A stretch of DNA of 64,000 nt from Lactobacillus agrestimuris (GTDB lineage Bacteria > Bacillota > Bacilli > Lactobacillales > Lactobacillaceae). Location: the NCBI RefSeq assembly GCF_943193025.1, contig NZ_CALPCQ010000001.1, positions 62,001 through 126,000 of the forward strand. Direction: 5' to 3'. Made by a program: the position numbers and the translations under genes. How positions within the stretch are numbered: the first letter of the stretch is position 1; every line of letters begins with the position of its first letter. Below are positions 9,509-17,918 of the stretch, in pieces. The notes under the pieces were generated by a model. The model had not been told where the DNA came from and did no database searches. It saw only the letters and a list, made by a program, of their open reading frames with translations.

Positions 9509-11095
9509 ATGATAACAATTAAATATTTGTCACCTTTAAAGTTAGTTGAATATGTAATTTTGTCTATTTTTAAATCATTGCAGATTGTATTCATTGCTTA
9601 TATGTTTGATCAATATATCAATTATGCTCAGTTTCATCATGGTAATATGATATCTTTAACCTTATTTGCTTTAGGTGGGTTAATCTTATTTTGTATAATT
9701 GGTATCGCTTATCAGTATCTTTATGCAAATATTGTTGCAGAAATTAATATTAAGATTAAGGAAAAAGCAACTACATATTTGATTAAGACTAAAAATATTG
9801 AACAGCAAATAAATACTTCGTTTATGACGAATGATTTGAAACAATTAGAGACTAATAAAATAGAGGCAGAATTGCAAATAATTTTTTATGGTATACAGTT
9901 TTTGGCCGCTATTATTTCAGCATTTGTAGCCTCTTGGTGGCTTTCTATTATTTTTCTTGTTGCTTCATTTGTTCCAGCATTAATTCAAAATATCTTTAGT
10001 TCGAAAATCAAAAGTAGGGCAGATAAGTGGGAAAAGAGCAATAGTGATTATACAGAAAAAATTAGTGAAACTATAAAAATTAATGATATTGCAAATCTTT
10101 ATAATGCACAAAAGCAAATTATAAAGCGCCTTATTAGCAGTGCTGTAGGAATGGAAACAGCATTAAAAAAATCTAATGAAATAAAACAAAGCGCTAATGA
10201 AGTAACTACAGTGTTTGCATATATTTTTGCTATGATTATTCCATTTTCTATAGGTATATATTTTGTTACTAAGGGTAAATTAACTTTGGGAATCTTTATG
10301 ATGATTGCTCAATTAGCTAATAATTTCATAAATCCAGTAGTGAATATATTTGGTTGTATAAATGATATAAAAACTACTGATCCTATTTGGAATAAATTGA
10401 AGTTAATGCTTAATAATGAAGATGTAGAATTTCCTGAAAGTAGTGTGGGAAAAATATTTAGAAACTTAGAGTTGCAAGACGCAGAAGTTACTTTACAAGG
10501 TAAAAGTATATTTAAAAATGTAACCTTAAAAGTAGAGTCAGGCGAAAAGGTTTTATTAAAGGCTCCTTCAGGGTGGGGAAAATCTACGTTACTTAATCTC
10601 CTGATTGGAAATTTAAAGTTGAGTAGCGGATCTTATGAAATTAACGATAAAAATAGCAATGGAGATTGGAAACGAGATCATGAATACTTCTCTTTCGTTC
10701 ACCAGGATCCAGTTATTTTGGATGATACCTTGCATTATAATATTACCTTAGGTAAAGTGGTTCCGGAAAAAGAGCTAAATAAAGTTATAGCTCAGTCTGG
10801 ATTAAGTAAATTGGTACACCAAAAAGGATTGAATTATAAAGTAGGTAAAGAGGGAAATAACTTATCAGGTGGGCAAAAGCAAAGGATAGAAATAGCCAGA
10901 GCATTACTGAACCACCGTCAAGTTTTGATAGCGGATGAAGCTACTTCTGCCCTGGATCCAGCTTTATCTAAAGAGATTCATGAAACATTTATAAATAATT
11001 TTAATGGAACTGTGATAGAGGTAGCCCACAAAGTAAGCATGGAGGAGCAGAATTTATTTGATAAAGTAATCGATTTACAAAAGGCTATGTCTTAG
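9509..11095 (+). CDS. ABC transporter, fused permease/ATPase (exporter type)
   Basis: Half-size ABC exporter of 528 aa. An N-terminal membrane domain of about six helices (residues 1-300) is followed by a nucleotide-binding domain with Walker [10 protein letters not shown] (about 353), signature [16 protein letters not shown], Walker [13 protein letters not shown] and a switch histidine (EVAHK). There is no N-terminal C39 peptidase domain, so it would not cleave double-glycine leaders itself. The start is an ATG 11 bases after AGAAGGG. The gene is more AT-rich than its neighbours and uses many ATA/AAA codons, which suggests transfer. The substrate is unknown; peptide or bacteriocin export or immunity is the best guess because of the small ORF and private promoter upstream. 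Confidence 0.85.
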   Translation: MITIKYLSPLKLVEYVILSIFKSLQIVFIAYMFDQYINYAQFHHGNMISLTLFALGGLILFCIIGIAYQYLYANIVAEINIKIKEKATTYLIKTKNIEQQINTSFMTNDLKQLETNKIEAELQIIFYGIQFLAAIISAFVASWWLSIIFLVASFVPALIQNIFSSKIKSRADKWEKSNSDYTEKISETIKINDIANLYNAQKQIIKRLISSAVGMETALKKSNEIKQSANEVTTVFAYIFAMIIPFSIGIYFVTKGKLTLGIFMMIAQLANNFINPVVNIFGCINDIKTTDPIWNKLKLMLNNEDVEFPESSVGKIFRNLELQDAEVTLQGKSIFKNVTLKVESGEKVLLKAPSGWGKSTLLNLLIGNLKLSSGSYEINDKNSNGDWKRDHEYFSFVHQDPVILDDTLHYNITLGKVVPEKELNKVIAQSGLSKLVHQKGLNYKVGKEGNNLSGGQKQRIEIARALLNHRQVLIADEATSALDPALSKEIHETFINNFNGTVIEVAHKVSMEEQNLFDKVIDLQKAMS

Positions 11096-11167
11096 AAAGT
11101 TTAGTAGAAAACGTCTTTGTTAAGAACAACCCAATGGAGTAATTAAGGCTCACTAATTAGATACTAA

Positions 11168-11200
11168 AAAAGGAATTGATCGTTTTGATCAATTCCTTTT
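11168..11200. terminator. Bidirectional terminator between ABC exporter and permease
   Basis: A perfect 14-bp stem (11168-11181 and 11187-11200) with a 5-base loop, A-tract on the left and T-tract on the right. It can stop the exporter transcript on + and the permease transcript on -. Confidence 0.85.
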
Positions 11201-11216
11201 GTTTGCTCTGAATTTT

Positions 11217-12641
11217 TTATTTATCATTTAAGTTTGAATGTCTTACACCGTAGAATAAATAGATCAATACTCCTAAAATGAACCAAATGCCTGCATAAAG
11301 CTTAGCTTGTTTATCCAATCCTAAAAAGACAGTTAATGAAGCCAAGAATGCTAAGAGTGGCAATACGGGATAAAGTGGCATCTTAAATGATGGATCTTCA
11401 ATATCTACCCCTTCACGCTTTCTAAGTGGAAAGATTGCCAATGATACGAACATGAAGGCAATCAAAGTTCCTGCGGAAATAAGCTGTGATAATGCTGAGA
11501 ATGGGAATATTGCCCCGATGATGATGGCGATAGTAGTAATGGTGAAAACCGCATTGTTTGGACGGTGACTTTTATCAATTTTACCGAGCCATTTTGGAAG
11601 CATTCCATCACGACCAAATGAATAGATCAATCTTGATCCTGCCATCCCCATTCCGATTAAAGCTGTAAACATCCCTAAAACTGCAATTGTTTGAACAACA
11701 ACAGCAACGGCAGGGTGACCAGCATAACGAAGGGCAAGACCAACAGGTTCTGCATTACCAGCAAATTTAGTATATGGAACAACTCCAACTAAAACTAAAC
11801 TAACACTAACAAATAAGACAACAGCGACAATTAAAGAACCGATAATTCCACGTGGCATTGTCTTTTGTGGATTAATTGCTTCAGCTGAGTTTGCCGCAAC
11901 AGAGTCAAATCCAATATATGAAAGGAAAATCATTGCAACACCGGCATAAATTCCTTGCCAACCACCGAAAGCACCGTTTGGTGTTGGGTGATATTTTGGA
12001 ATAAATGGAACGAAGTTAACCTTATTAATGGCTGTTGCACCAACAACTACGAAAAGTAGAATTGCAAAAACCTTTAAAACAACTAATGCATTTTCGACTC
12101 TAGCTACTTTGCTGACACCGATTGAAATTAAAATACCAACGATAGCAATTGAAAGTATTGAAATTAAGTCGACCACACCGCCATCAGTTCCAAAGGCATT
12201 AGATAAGGATGCAGGTAGTTTTAATCCAGCCGGTGCAATTAATGCTCGTAAATTGGCCGAAAGACCTGATCCGACAAAGGCCAGGGCTATGAAATATTCG
12301 GCTAGAAGTGCCCAACCGGCAACCCAGCCCCAGAATTCACCAAAAATTACGTTAATCCATGAGTAAGCTGAACCAGCAAAAGGCATTGCTGCAGCCATTT
12401 CTGCATAAGCAAAAGCTACAAGTCCAGCTGCAATAGCTGCTAAAATAAATGAAATGGCAACGGCAGGCCCAGTATGCATTGCTGCAACTTCACCAGGTAA
12501 GGTGAAGATGGAAGCAGAAACAATTGTACCAACACCTAAGGCTAAGATATCTTTAACTTTTAAAGATCGAACTAAGTGCCCGTCCTTATTTTCATATACT
12601 CGTGGATCTTCTTTACGATTCATTTTTTTCCAAAGATTCAC
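11217..12641 (-). CDS. APC-family amino acid permease
   Basis: Amino acid/polyamine/organocation superfamily transporter, about 12 membrane helices over 474 aa. The first helix contains GVGTIVSASIFTLPG, the conserved glycine-rich substrate-binding loop. A later segment (YIGFDSVAANSAEAINPQ) is typical of the cationic amino acid transporter (CAT/YfnA) branch. I place the start at a GTG at 12641 because AAGGGG lies 7 bases upstream; an ATG at 12623 and an upstream ATG at 12689 are alternatives. It is monocistronic, transcribed away from ylxM, and ends at a shared bidirectional terminator. Substrate specificity cannot be fixed from the sequence. Confidence 0.9.
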   Translation of the reverse strand: MNLWKKMNRKEDPRVYENKDGHLVRSLKVKDILALGVGTIVSASIFTLPGEVAAMHTGPAVAISFILAAIAAGLVAFAYAEMAAAMPFAGSAYSWINVIFGEFWGWVAGWALLAEYFIALAFVGSGLSANLRALIAPAGLKLPASLSNAFGTDGGVVDLISILSIAIVGILISIGVSKVARVENALVVLKVFAILLFVVVGATAINKVNFVPFIPKYHPTPNGAFGGWQGIYAGVAMIFLSYIGFDSVAANSAEAINPQKTMPRGIIGSLIVAVVLFVSVSLVLVGVVPYTKFAGNAEPVGLALRYAGHPAVAVVVQTIAVLGMFTALIGMGMAGSRLIYSFGRDGMLPKWLGKIDKSHRPNNAVFTITTIAIIIGAIFPFSALSQLISAGTLIAFMFVSLAIFPLRKREGVDIEDPSFKMPLYPVLPLLAFLASLTVFLGLDKQAKLYAGIWFILGVLIYLFYGVRHSNLNDK

Positions 12642-12741
12642 AAAACCACCCCTTATATCGACGATTAATCTTAAATTAAAATAGTTCATTTCATTTTAAC
12701 AATGAAAATCGACTCAGTCAATTCTAAAAAGTGTGATTTTT

Positions 12742-12750
12742 TGCTATACT
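12742..12750 (+). promoter_or_regulatory. Extended -10 element for ylxM-ffh
   Basis: TGC-TATACT at 12742-12750, 17 bases upstream of the ylxM start. No good -35 is visible, which is acceptable for an extended -10 promoter. Confidence 0.5.
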
Positions 12751-12767
12751 TAAGGGCGGTGAAACTA

Positions 12768-13109
12768 ATGGATGAACTAACAAAAAATGAAAAATTAGGT
12801 GATCTTTATGCTTTTTATGGTTCTTTATTGACAAAAGGACAACAAAGTTATTTTGAAGATTATTACTATAACGATCTTTCTTTAGGAGAAATAGCAATCA
12901 ATCATAATGTTTCTAGACAGGCAGTTTATGATAATTTACGTAGATCAAGTAAAACGCTAGAAAAGTATGAGAAGAAACTGGGGATGCAGGCTGATTACAA
13001 TCAAATCGAAGCTTCCTTAGTAGATGCTATTTTGGCAATTGATAATAATGACTTGCAGACTGCTAAAGATGAGATAAGAAAATTACTAAAACAAATGAGG
13101 GGAGAATAA
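12768..13109 (+). CDS. ylxM: YlxM-family helix-turn-helix protein (SRP operon)
   Basis: UPF0122/YlxM protein, 113 aa, with a sigma-70 region 4-like helix-turn-helix (LGEIAINHNVSRQAVYDNLRR, read in two parts around NHNVSRQAV). In Streptococcus, YlxM binds SRP RNA and modulates Ffh GTPase. The long upstream reading frame is not used: the ATG at 12768 sits 9-10 bases after AGGGCGGTG and gives the family N-terminus (MDELTKNEKL). It lies 4 bases upstream of the ffh start, so the two are co-transcribed. Confidence 0.92.
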   Translation: MDELTKNEKLGDLYAFYGSLLTKGQQSYFEDYYYNDLSLGEIAINHNVSRQAVYDNLRRSSKTLEKYEKKLGMQADYNQIEASLVDAILAIDNNDLQTAKDEIRKLLKQMRGE

Positions 13110-13113
13110 ACCC

Positions 13114-14544
13114 ATGGCTTTCGAAAATTTAAGTGAAAGAATTCAAAAAGCTCTTAAAAATTTAACTGGTAAAGGTAAGATTTCTGAAGAAGACATTAAC
13201 AAAGCAAGTCGTGAAATCCGTCTTGCTCTTCTTGAAGCCGATGTAAACTTCAAGGTTGTTAAAGATTTCATTAAAAAGATTAAACAAGATGCGCTTGGTA
13301 AGGAAGTTCAAGAAAGTTTAAACCCAGGTCAACAAGTAATTAAAATTGTTAATGACGAATTGACTAAGATGATGGGTGAAACTTCAGTTGGTCTTAACAA
13401 GTCAAAACATATTCCAACTATTATTATGATGGTTGGTTTGCAAGGTACTGGTAAAACCACAACAGTAGGTAAACTTGCATATCATTTACAAAAGACTGAA
13501 CATGCTCGTCCACTTTTAATTGCTGGTGATATTTACCGTCCTGCTGCCATTGAGCAGTTGAAACAAATCGGTACGCAACTTGATGTGCCAGTTTTCAGTG
13601 AAGAAAATGAAAAAGATGTTGCTAAAATCGTTGAAGATGGTTTAGCTGAAGCTGATAAGAATAAGAACGATTATGTGATCATCGATACCGCTGGTCGTCT
13701 TGAAATTGATGAAGCACTAATGGACGAGCTTGAAAGAGTTAAGAAAGTCGCAGATCCAGACAATATTCTTTTAGTTGTCGATGCCATGACTGGTCAAGCT
13801 GCTACTGATGTTGCTAAAGGTTTTGATGAAAGACTTGACGTAACCGGCGTAATCTTGACTAAGCTCGATGGTGATACTCGTGGTGGTGCCGCTTTATCAA
13901 TTCGTGCTGTAACTGGTAAGCCAATTATTTATACTGGTCAAGGTGAAAAGTTAACCGATCTTCAAGACTTCCACCCAGATCGTATGGCATCAAGAATCTT
14001 GGGTATGGGTGATATGCTTACTTTAATCGAGCGTGCTCAACAGGATTATGATGAAAAAGAAGCCCAAAAAGTTGCAGAAAAGATGAAGGAAAACTCCTTC
14101 GACTTCAATGACTTTATTGCTCAACTTGAACAAGTTCAAAAAATGGGACCACTTGATCAAATTATGAAGATGATTCCGGGGATGGCCAATAACCCTCAAC
14201 TTCAAAATATGAACATTGATGAGAAACAGATTGCTCATATTAAGGCGATTGTTTACTCAATGACAGAAGAAGAACGTGAAAATCCTGAAATTTTAAACCC
14301 AAGCCGTCGTAGAAGAATTGCTGCTGGTTCTGGTCGTCCTGTTGTAGAAGTCAACCGAATGATCAAACAATTTAAGCAGGCTCGTGACATGATGTCTAAG
14401 ATTACAAAGGGTAACTTGAAGGGCTTGGATGGCTTACCAGGAATGGATTCTCCAATGGCTAAAATGGCCATGAGAAGAATGGGTAAGAAGTTTAAAAAAG
14501 ATAAAAAGAAGCGTATGAAAAAGATTAAGAGATTCCATTCCTAA
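13114..14544 (+). CDS. ffh: Signal recognition particle protein Ffh
   Basis: SRP54 GTPase that binds signal peptides and 4.5S/6S-type SRP RNA, then pairs with FtsY. The product is 476 aa. It has an N domain (1-90), a G domain with GLQGTGKTTT (108-117), DTAGR and TKLDGD, and a methionine-rich M domain from about 300 with the RNA-binding stretch SRRRRIAAGSGRP. The C-terminal tail is very basic (KKFKKDKKKRMKK). The start ATG follows GAGGGGAG. Confidence 0.98.
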   Translation: MAFENLSERIQKALKNLTGKGKISEEDINKASREIRLALLEADVNFKVVKDFIKKIKQDALGKEVQESLNPGQQVIKIVNDELTKMMGETSVGLNKSKHIPTIIMMVGLQGTGKTTTVGKLAYHLQKTEHARPLLIAGDIYRPAAIEQLKQIGTQLDVPVFSEENEKDVAKIVEDGLAEADKNKNDYVIIDTAGRLEIDEALMDELERVKKVADPDNILLVVDAMTGQAATDVAKGFDERLDVTGVILTKLDGDTRGGAALSIRAVTGKPIIYTGQGEKLTDLQDFHPDRMASRILGMGDMLTLIERAQQDYDEKEAQKVAEKMKENSFDFNDFIAQLEQVQKMGPLDQIMKMIPGMANNPQLQNMNIDEKQIAHIKAIVYSMTEEERENPEILNPSRRRRIAAGSGRPVVEVNRMIKQFKQARDMMSKITKGNLKGLDGLPGMDSPMAKMAMRRMGKKFKKDKKKRMKKIKRFHS

Positions 14545-14572
14545 AATATTTTTAGCTGTTAAGGAAAAATAC

Positions 14573-14601
14573 TTTACACCTCTAAAAATTAATGGTATAT
14601 T
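14573..14601 (+). promoter_or_regulatory. Promoter of rpsP
   Basis: TTTACA (14573-14578), 17-bp spacer, TATATT (14596-14601) preceded by TGG: a strong extended -10 promoter between ffh and rpsP. It allows separate expression of the rpsP-rimM-trmD unit. Confidence 0.75.
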
Positions 14602-14633
14602 ATTAATCGTTAAATATTAGGAGGAAATTATTT

Positions 14634-14906
14634 ATGTCAGTTAAAATTCGTATGCACCGTGCTGGTGCCAAGAGAAAGCCTTTCTACAGAATCGTTGTTG
14701 CAGACTCACGTATGCCACGTGACGGTCGTTACATCGAACAAGTTGGTTACTACAACCCAGTTTCAACTCCAAAGGAATTGAAGCTTGATGAAGACAAGAT
14801 TTTTGAATGGCTTCAAAAGGGTGCACAACCTTCAGATACTGTTAGATCACTTATCTCAGGTGCTGGCATCATGAAGAAGTTGCACGATGCAAAATACAAC
14901 AAGTAA
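14634..14906 (+). CDS. rpsP: 30S ribosomal protein S16
   Basis: Small-subunit protein of 90 aa, full length. The N-terminus [24 protein letters not shown] matches S16 ([24 protein letters not shown]), and [13 protein letters not shown] follows. The ATG follows AGGAGG at 14619-14624. It has its own promoter and a partial terminator downstream before rimM, which would give more rpsP than rimM/trmD transcript. Confidence 0.98.
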   Translation: MSVKIRMHRAGAKRKPFYRIVVADSRMPRDGRYIEQVGYYNPVSTPKELKLDEDKIFEWLQKGAQPSDTVRSLISGAGIMKKLHDAKYNK

Positions 14907-14917
14907 TTATTACTTTC

Positions 14918-14951
14918 AAGAGTTTGGAGTTAATTCTTCAAACTCTTTTTC
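14918..14951 (+). terminator. Terminator between rpsP and rimM
   Basis: Nine-bp stem (14918-14926 and 14939-14947) followed by T-rich sequence. It lies inside the rpsP-rimM-trmD unit, so it probably acts as a partial terminator that tunes dosage. Confidence 0.65.
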
Positions 14952-14974
14952 TTTAAGGATATAAGGAGAATTCA

Positions 14975-15490
14975 ATGCAATATTATGATGTTGCCAAAAT
15001 CATAAATACTCATGGATTAAATGGTGAAGTTAAAGTTAAGGTAATTACAGATTTTCCAGAAGAGAGGTTTTCAGCAGGAAGTCAGCTTTCTTTACGTGAA
15101 GATACTGAGAGAACTTTAACTGTGAAAAGTGGCCGTCCATTCAAGCAATTTTGGTTGGTTCAATTTGAAGAGATAACTGATATAAATGAAGCTGAACAAT
15201 TAAAGGGAAAGACCTTAGTTGTAAGTGAAGACCAACAACAAGAGCTTCCAGATGGTGTTTACTACTATCGTGACATTTTGGATTGTGAAGTTTATGATAA
15301 TCAAACTGGGGAAAAGATTGGTAAGATTACAGATATTGAATCTCCAGGTGCTAACGATATTTGGTTAGTTAAAGAAGATAATGGCAAACAGTTCTGGCTT
15401 CCATATATCGACGATGTTGTAAAGAAAGTTGATATTGATGGTAAAAAAGTCTACGTTGAGGTAATGGAGGGTTTGAGAGATGAAGATTAA
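14975..15490 (+). CDS. rimM: Ribosome maturation factor RimM
   Basis: 16S rRNA processing factor that binds S19 and helps mature the 30S head. The product is 171 aa. An N-terminal RimM beta-barrel ([20 protein letters not shown]) is followed by a C-terminal PRC-barrel (about 95-168, ending [16 protein letters not shown]). The ATG follows AAGGAG. The last 11 bases overlap the start of trmD, indicating coupled translation. Confidence 0.96.
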   Translation: MQYYDVAKIINTHGLNGEVKVKVITDFPEERFSAGSQLSLREDTERTLTVKSGRPFKQFWLVQFEEITDINEAEQLKGKTLVVSEDQQQELPDGVYYYRDILDCEVYDNQTGEKIGKITDIESPGANDIWLVKEDNGKQFWLPYIDDVVKKVDIDGKKVYVEVMEGLRDED

Positions 15491-16199
15491 TGTTTTAACT
15501 CTTTTTCCAGACATGTTTACGCCACTTCAAACTTCAATGCTTGGTAGAGGATTAGAAGATAAAAAATGGGATTTAAATTTAGTTAATTTCCGTAATTTTA
15601 CTTCTGATGTTCATCATCACGTTGATGATACTCCATATGGTGGTGGAGCCGGAATGGTGCTACAAATCATGCCAATTAAAAAGGCTTTAGATTCTTTACC
15701 ATCAAAGGGAAAGGTAATTATTACTGCCCCACAGGGTAAAACTTTTAATGAAGAAATGGCTCAACGTTGGGCCAAAGAAGATGAATTGACCTTTATTTGT
15801 GGTCACTATGAAGGTTTCGATCAAAGAGTTTATGATTTAGCTGATGAAACAGTCTCAATTGGTGACTATGTTTTAACGGGTGGAGAACTTCCGACAATGA
15901 GTATGATTGATGCCACTGTTAGACTTCTTCCCGGAATATTAGGTAATTCAGCTTCTGCTGTTGAGGAAAGTTTCTCACACGGTTTGCTTGAATATCCCCA
16001 ATATACTCGTCCTGCAGACTTTGAGGGTCAAAAAGTACCAGAAGTGTTAACTAGTGGTAACCACCAAAAGATAGCAGAATGGCGTCATTATCAAGCTCTT
16101 AAGGCAACATATCTAAATCGACCAGATATGTTAAAAGATCGTGTTTTGACTGCCGAGGAAAGAAAAATGCTTGATCAAATTAAGTCAGAGCTTGATTAG
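15480..16199 (+). CDS. trmD: tRNA (guanine-N1)-methyltransferase TrmD
   Basis: SPOUT-class enzyme that methylates G37 of tRNAs with SAM and so prevents +1 frameshifting. The product is 239 aa. Motifs include the N-terminus [23 protein letters not shown], the knot segment [12 protein letters not shown] and [13 protein letters not shown] followed by LLPG. It overlaps rimM by 11 bases. The promoter of rplS lies across its last codons. Confidence 0.98.
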   Translation: MKINVLTLFPDMFTPLQTSMLGRGLEDKKWDLNLVNFRNFTSDVHHHVDDTPYGGGAGMVLQIMPIKKALDSLPSKGKVIITAPQGKTFNEEMAQRWAKEDELTFICGHYEGFDQRVYDLADETVSIGDYVLTGGELPTMSMIDATVRLLPGILGNSASAVEESFSHGLLEYPQYTRPADFEGQKVPEVLTSGNHQKIAEWRHYQALKATYLNRPDMLKDRVLTAEERKMLDQIKSELD

Positions 16200-16220
16200 C
16201 CATATTTTATTTGCTACAAT
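16192..16220 (+). promoter_or_regulatory. Promoter of rplS inside the trmD 3' end
   Basis: TTGATT (16192-16197), 17-bp spacer, TACAAT (16215-16220) with TGC before it (extended -10). It gives an rplS transcript independent of trmD. Confidence 0.75.
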
Positions 16221-16226
16221 AGTTTT

Positions 16227-16311
16227 CGTGGCAAAAGCCGCAAAAATAAAGTTATGGGTGTTCCGCTGGGCGCGTGGCGTGATAATGAATGCCGTAGAAG
16301 GAGAAAATATT
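16227..16311 (+). ncRNA. rplS 5' leader (L19 leader candidate)
   Basis: About 85 nt between the promoter and the rplS start, with GC-rich complementary segments (for example GTGGC/GCCG and GGCGCGTGGCGT) unlike the surrounding sequence. An autoregulatory L19 leader is known in Firmicutes upstream of rplS. Position and composition fit, but I did not match the consensus base by base. Confidence 0.5.
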
Positions 16312-16659
16312 ATGGATCCATTAATTGCAGAATTGACTAAAGAACAACTTCGTGATGATATGCCTGAATTTCGTGCAGGTGATACTGTTCGTGTTCACGT
16401 ACGTGTTGTTGAAGGTACTCACGAACGTATTCAGATGTTCGAAGGTGTTGTAATTAAGAGAAAGGGTGCCGGCATTGCTGCAACTTACACTGTTCGTAAG
16501 ATTGCTTCAGGTGTTGGTGTTGAACGTACTTTCCCAGTTAACGACCCTCGTGTTGCAAAGCTTGATGTTATTCGTCGTGGTCGTGTACGTCGTGCTAAGC
16601 TTTACTACTTACGTGATCGTCATGGTAAGGCTGCAAGAATTGCAGAAGCACGTCGTTAA
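16312..16659 (+). CDS. rplS: 50S ribosomal protein L19
   Basis: Large-subunit protein of 115 aa, full length. Typical segments are [29 protein letters not shown] and the C-terminal [23 protein letters not shown]. The reading frame is open upstream into trmD, but the true start is the ATG at 16312 ([13 protein letters not shown]), 8-10 bases after AGAAGGAG. A strong terminator follows. Confidence 0.98.
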   Translation: MDPLIAELTKEQLRDDMPEFRAGDTVRVHVRVVEGTHERIQMFEGVVIKRKGAGIAATYTVRKIASGVGVERTFPVNDPRVAKLDVIRRGRVRRAKLYYLRDRHGKAARIAEARR

Positions 16660-16678
16660 TCAACAGATTACACAAATT

Positions 16679-16710
16679 AAAAGACAGCTCAATCGGGCTG
16701 TCTTTTTTTA
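16679..16710 (+). terminator. Terminator after rplS
   Basis: Ten-bp stem (16679-16688 and 16697-16706), 8-base loop, seven T. Confidence 0.9.
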
Positions 16711-16848
16711 GTGTAAAAATTAGAATGGGATATGTTTGACGTGACGACAATGAATGCGCTGAAACTAAAAAGAATTGATTAGTAAAGAAAAAGTGAAAAA
16801 ATAACGCTTTGTATGGTTTATAGATTTTACGCAATTTTTTAAACATAG

Positions 16849-16876
16849 TTGACAGTCAAAATAAGTATGATATATT
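16849..16876 (+). promoter_or_regulatory. Strong promoter with no gene behind it
   Basis: Consensus TTGACA (16849-16854), 16-bp spacer, TATATT (16871-16876) preceded by TGA (extended -10). No + strand protein gene follows before the terminator at 17051-17092. The 140 bases before it (16711-16848) hold nothing I recognise. Confidence 0.75.
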
Positions 16877-16888
16877 TTAATTACGTTG

Positions 16889-16942
16889 ATGAAAGGAATG
16901 AAGTCAGATATATACTATTTCAGAAATCAAATAAGTGAATAG
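16889..16942 (+). CDS. Possible 17-aa leader peptide in the 16.9-kb RNA
   Basis: ATG at 16889 (MKGMKSDIYYFRNQISE), with a second ATG at 16898 close behind GAAAGGA. The end of the frame covers the 5' arms of both stems of the first hairpin, so its translation would disturb them. No homology is known to me. It may be chance. Confidence 0.2.
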   Translation: MKGMKSDIYYFRNQISE

Positions 16943-17050
16943 AGCATGTGTTTACGTTTGTAATACGTTCCTTATTTGGATCTAAGGTAGTTTCTGGCTT
17001 TTTCTTTTCTAATAAAACCTCAACGGCTAGGAAGGTAGACTAGTTAGTTG

Positions 17051-17092
17051 AAAGGCATTGTTTTCATTTTATGAAGACGATGCCTTTTTATT
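17051..17092 (+). terminator. Long terminator ending the 16.9-kb transcript
   Basis: A stem of about 17 bp with two G-U pairs (17051-17067 and 17071-17087), three-base loop, then TTTTATTT. It is strong and faces + direction. Confidence 0.85.
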
Positions 17093-17100
17093 TATCTAAA

Positions 17101-17129
17101 AGAAAAAGAACTGGAATATTTCCAGTTCT
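17101..17129 (-). terminator. Terminator of lepB
   Basis: Perfect 10-bp stem (17107-17116 and 17120-17129). On the minus strand it is followed by TTTTTCTTTT. It lies just past the lepB stop. Confidence 0.85.
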
Positions 17130-17136
17130 CTAATCT

Positions 17137-17781
17137 TTAATAGAATTGCATCTTATTGATTGGCCAGTAGCGCCATTTAACAACACCAACGACTTTATCC
17201 TTTGGAATAGTACCAATGTATCGGCTATCTTTAGAAACACTTCTGTGGTCTCCCATTACGAAGTAGGTACCAGCAGGAACTTTATTGGTTCTTTGCATAG
17301 TTTTAAGTTGAGTCGTAGTGTAGTACTTTCGATAATCAGCAGTTTTAGCTAATGAGCTAAGCGTGAAGTTTTGAGTGTAAGAATACTTAGTTCCTGAGAA
17401 ACCATCTTCACCGTTATCGATCATCTTGCGTCCTTTGTTAAGCCATGGCTGTGCAATCTTTTTACCGTTAATGTAAATTTGTTGGTTTTTACTTACGATT
17501 GTATCACCAGGCATACCAATAATTCTCTTGATGTATAAAGCACCAGGCTCATCGGGAGCATCAATAACAACTATTTCACCACGCTTTAATTGCGCATGTC
17601 GAACTGCGACAACACGATCACCATTATCAAAGGTTGGCTCCATTGAAATCCCTGAAACTGTACAATTGGCGATCACATATTTGTTTAAAGCCCAGAAGAT
17701 TCCACCGATAACAAGAACCATTACAAAGACTTCAACCCAAAAGCTTACAATCTCTTTTGTTTTCTTATTCAATTTTTTCAC
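17137..17781 (-). CDS. lepB: Type I signal peptidase
   Basis: Membrane-bound serine protease that removes signal peptides from secreted proteins. The product is 214 aa. One N-terminal membrane helix (about 12-36) precedes an outward catalytic domain with Ser46 in SGISMEPTF, Lys85 in YIKRIIGMPGD, and the late motif GDHRSVSKDSR. The 23-residue lysine/aromatic insertion around 150-185 is typical of lactobacilli. It is monocistronic, divergent from the Nudix gene, with a terminator right after the stop. Confidence 0.96.
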   Translation of the reverse strand: MKKLNKKTKEIVSFWVEVFVMVLVIGGIFWALNKYVIANCTVSGISMEPTFDNGDRVVAVRHAQLKRGEIVVIDAPDEPGALYIKRIIGMPGDTIVSKNQQIYINGKKIAQPWLNKGRKMIDNGEDGFSGTKYSYTQNFTLSSLAKTADYRKYYTTTQLKTMQRTNKVPAGTYFVMGDHRSVSKDSRYIGTIPKDKVVGVVKWRYWPINKMQFY

Positions 17782-17918
17782 CTAATATCAACATAAAATT
17801 TATTTCACTTTCCTAGTTTAACAAAAAACACCTAAAAATTAAATTAAATTGGAAAATGATTATTTATACAAATGAATTTTGTGTATAATATAGTCACTGA
17901 ACATAAGGGGGATTCATC

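Larger units (their letters stand above)
16883..17092 (+). ncRNA. Putative structured non-coding RNA or orphan attenuator
   Basis: A predicted transcript of about 210 nt with promoter and terminator but no substantial ORF. Complementary segments are 16921-16926 with 16991-16996, 16928-16935 with 16971-16978 (8 bp), and 17020-17024 plus 17027-17030 with 17047-17051 plus 17040-17043. The second hairpin carries GAAGG in its loop. A T-rich run (16999-17010) follows the first structure, which could itself terminate. It matches no class I can name (not tmRNA, SRP RNA, RNase P or T-box by motif). It could be a trans-acting sRNA, or the leader of a gene that has been lost. Confidence 0.5.

Noticed and set aside
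16171-16311. N-terminal extension of L19 upstream of 16312
   Set aside because: The frame is open but covers the trmD end, promoter and leader. The family N-terminus and RBS fix the start at 16312.
16711-17110. Type I toxin-antitoxin (Fst-like) locus
   Set aside because: I found no hydrophobic toxin-like peptide on either strand and no convergent promoter.
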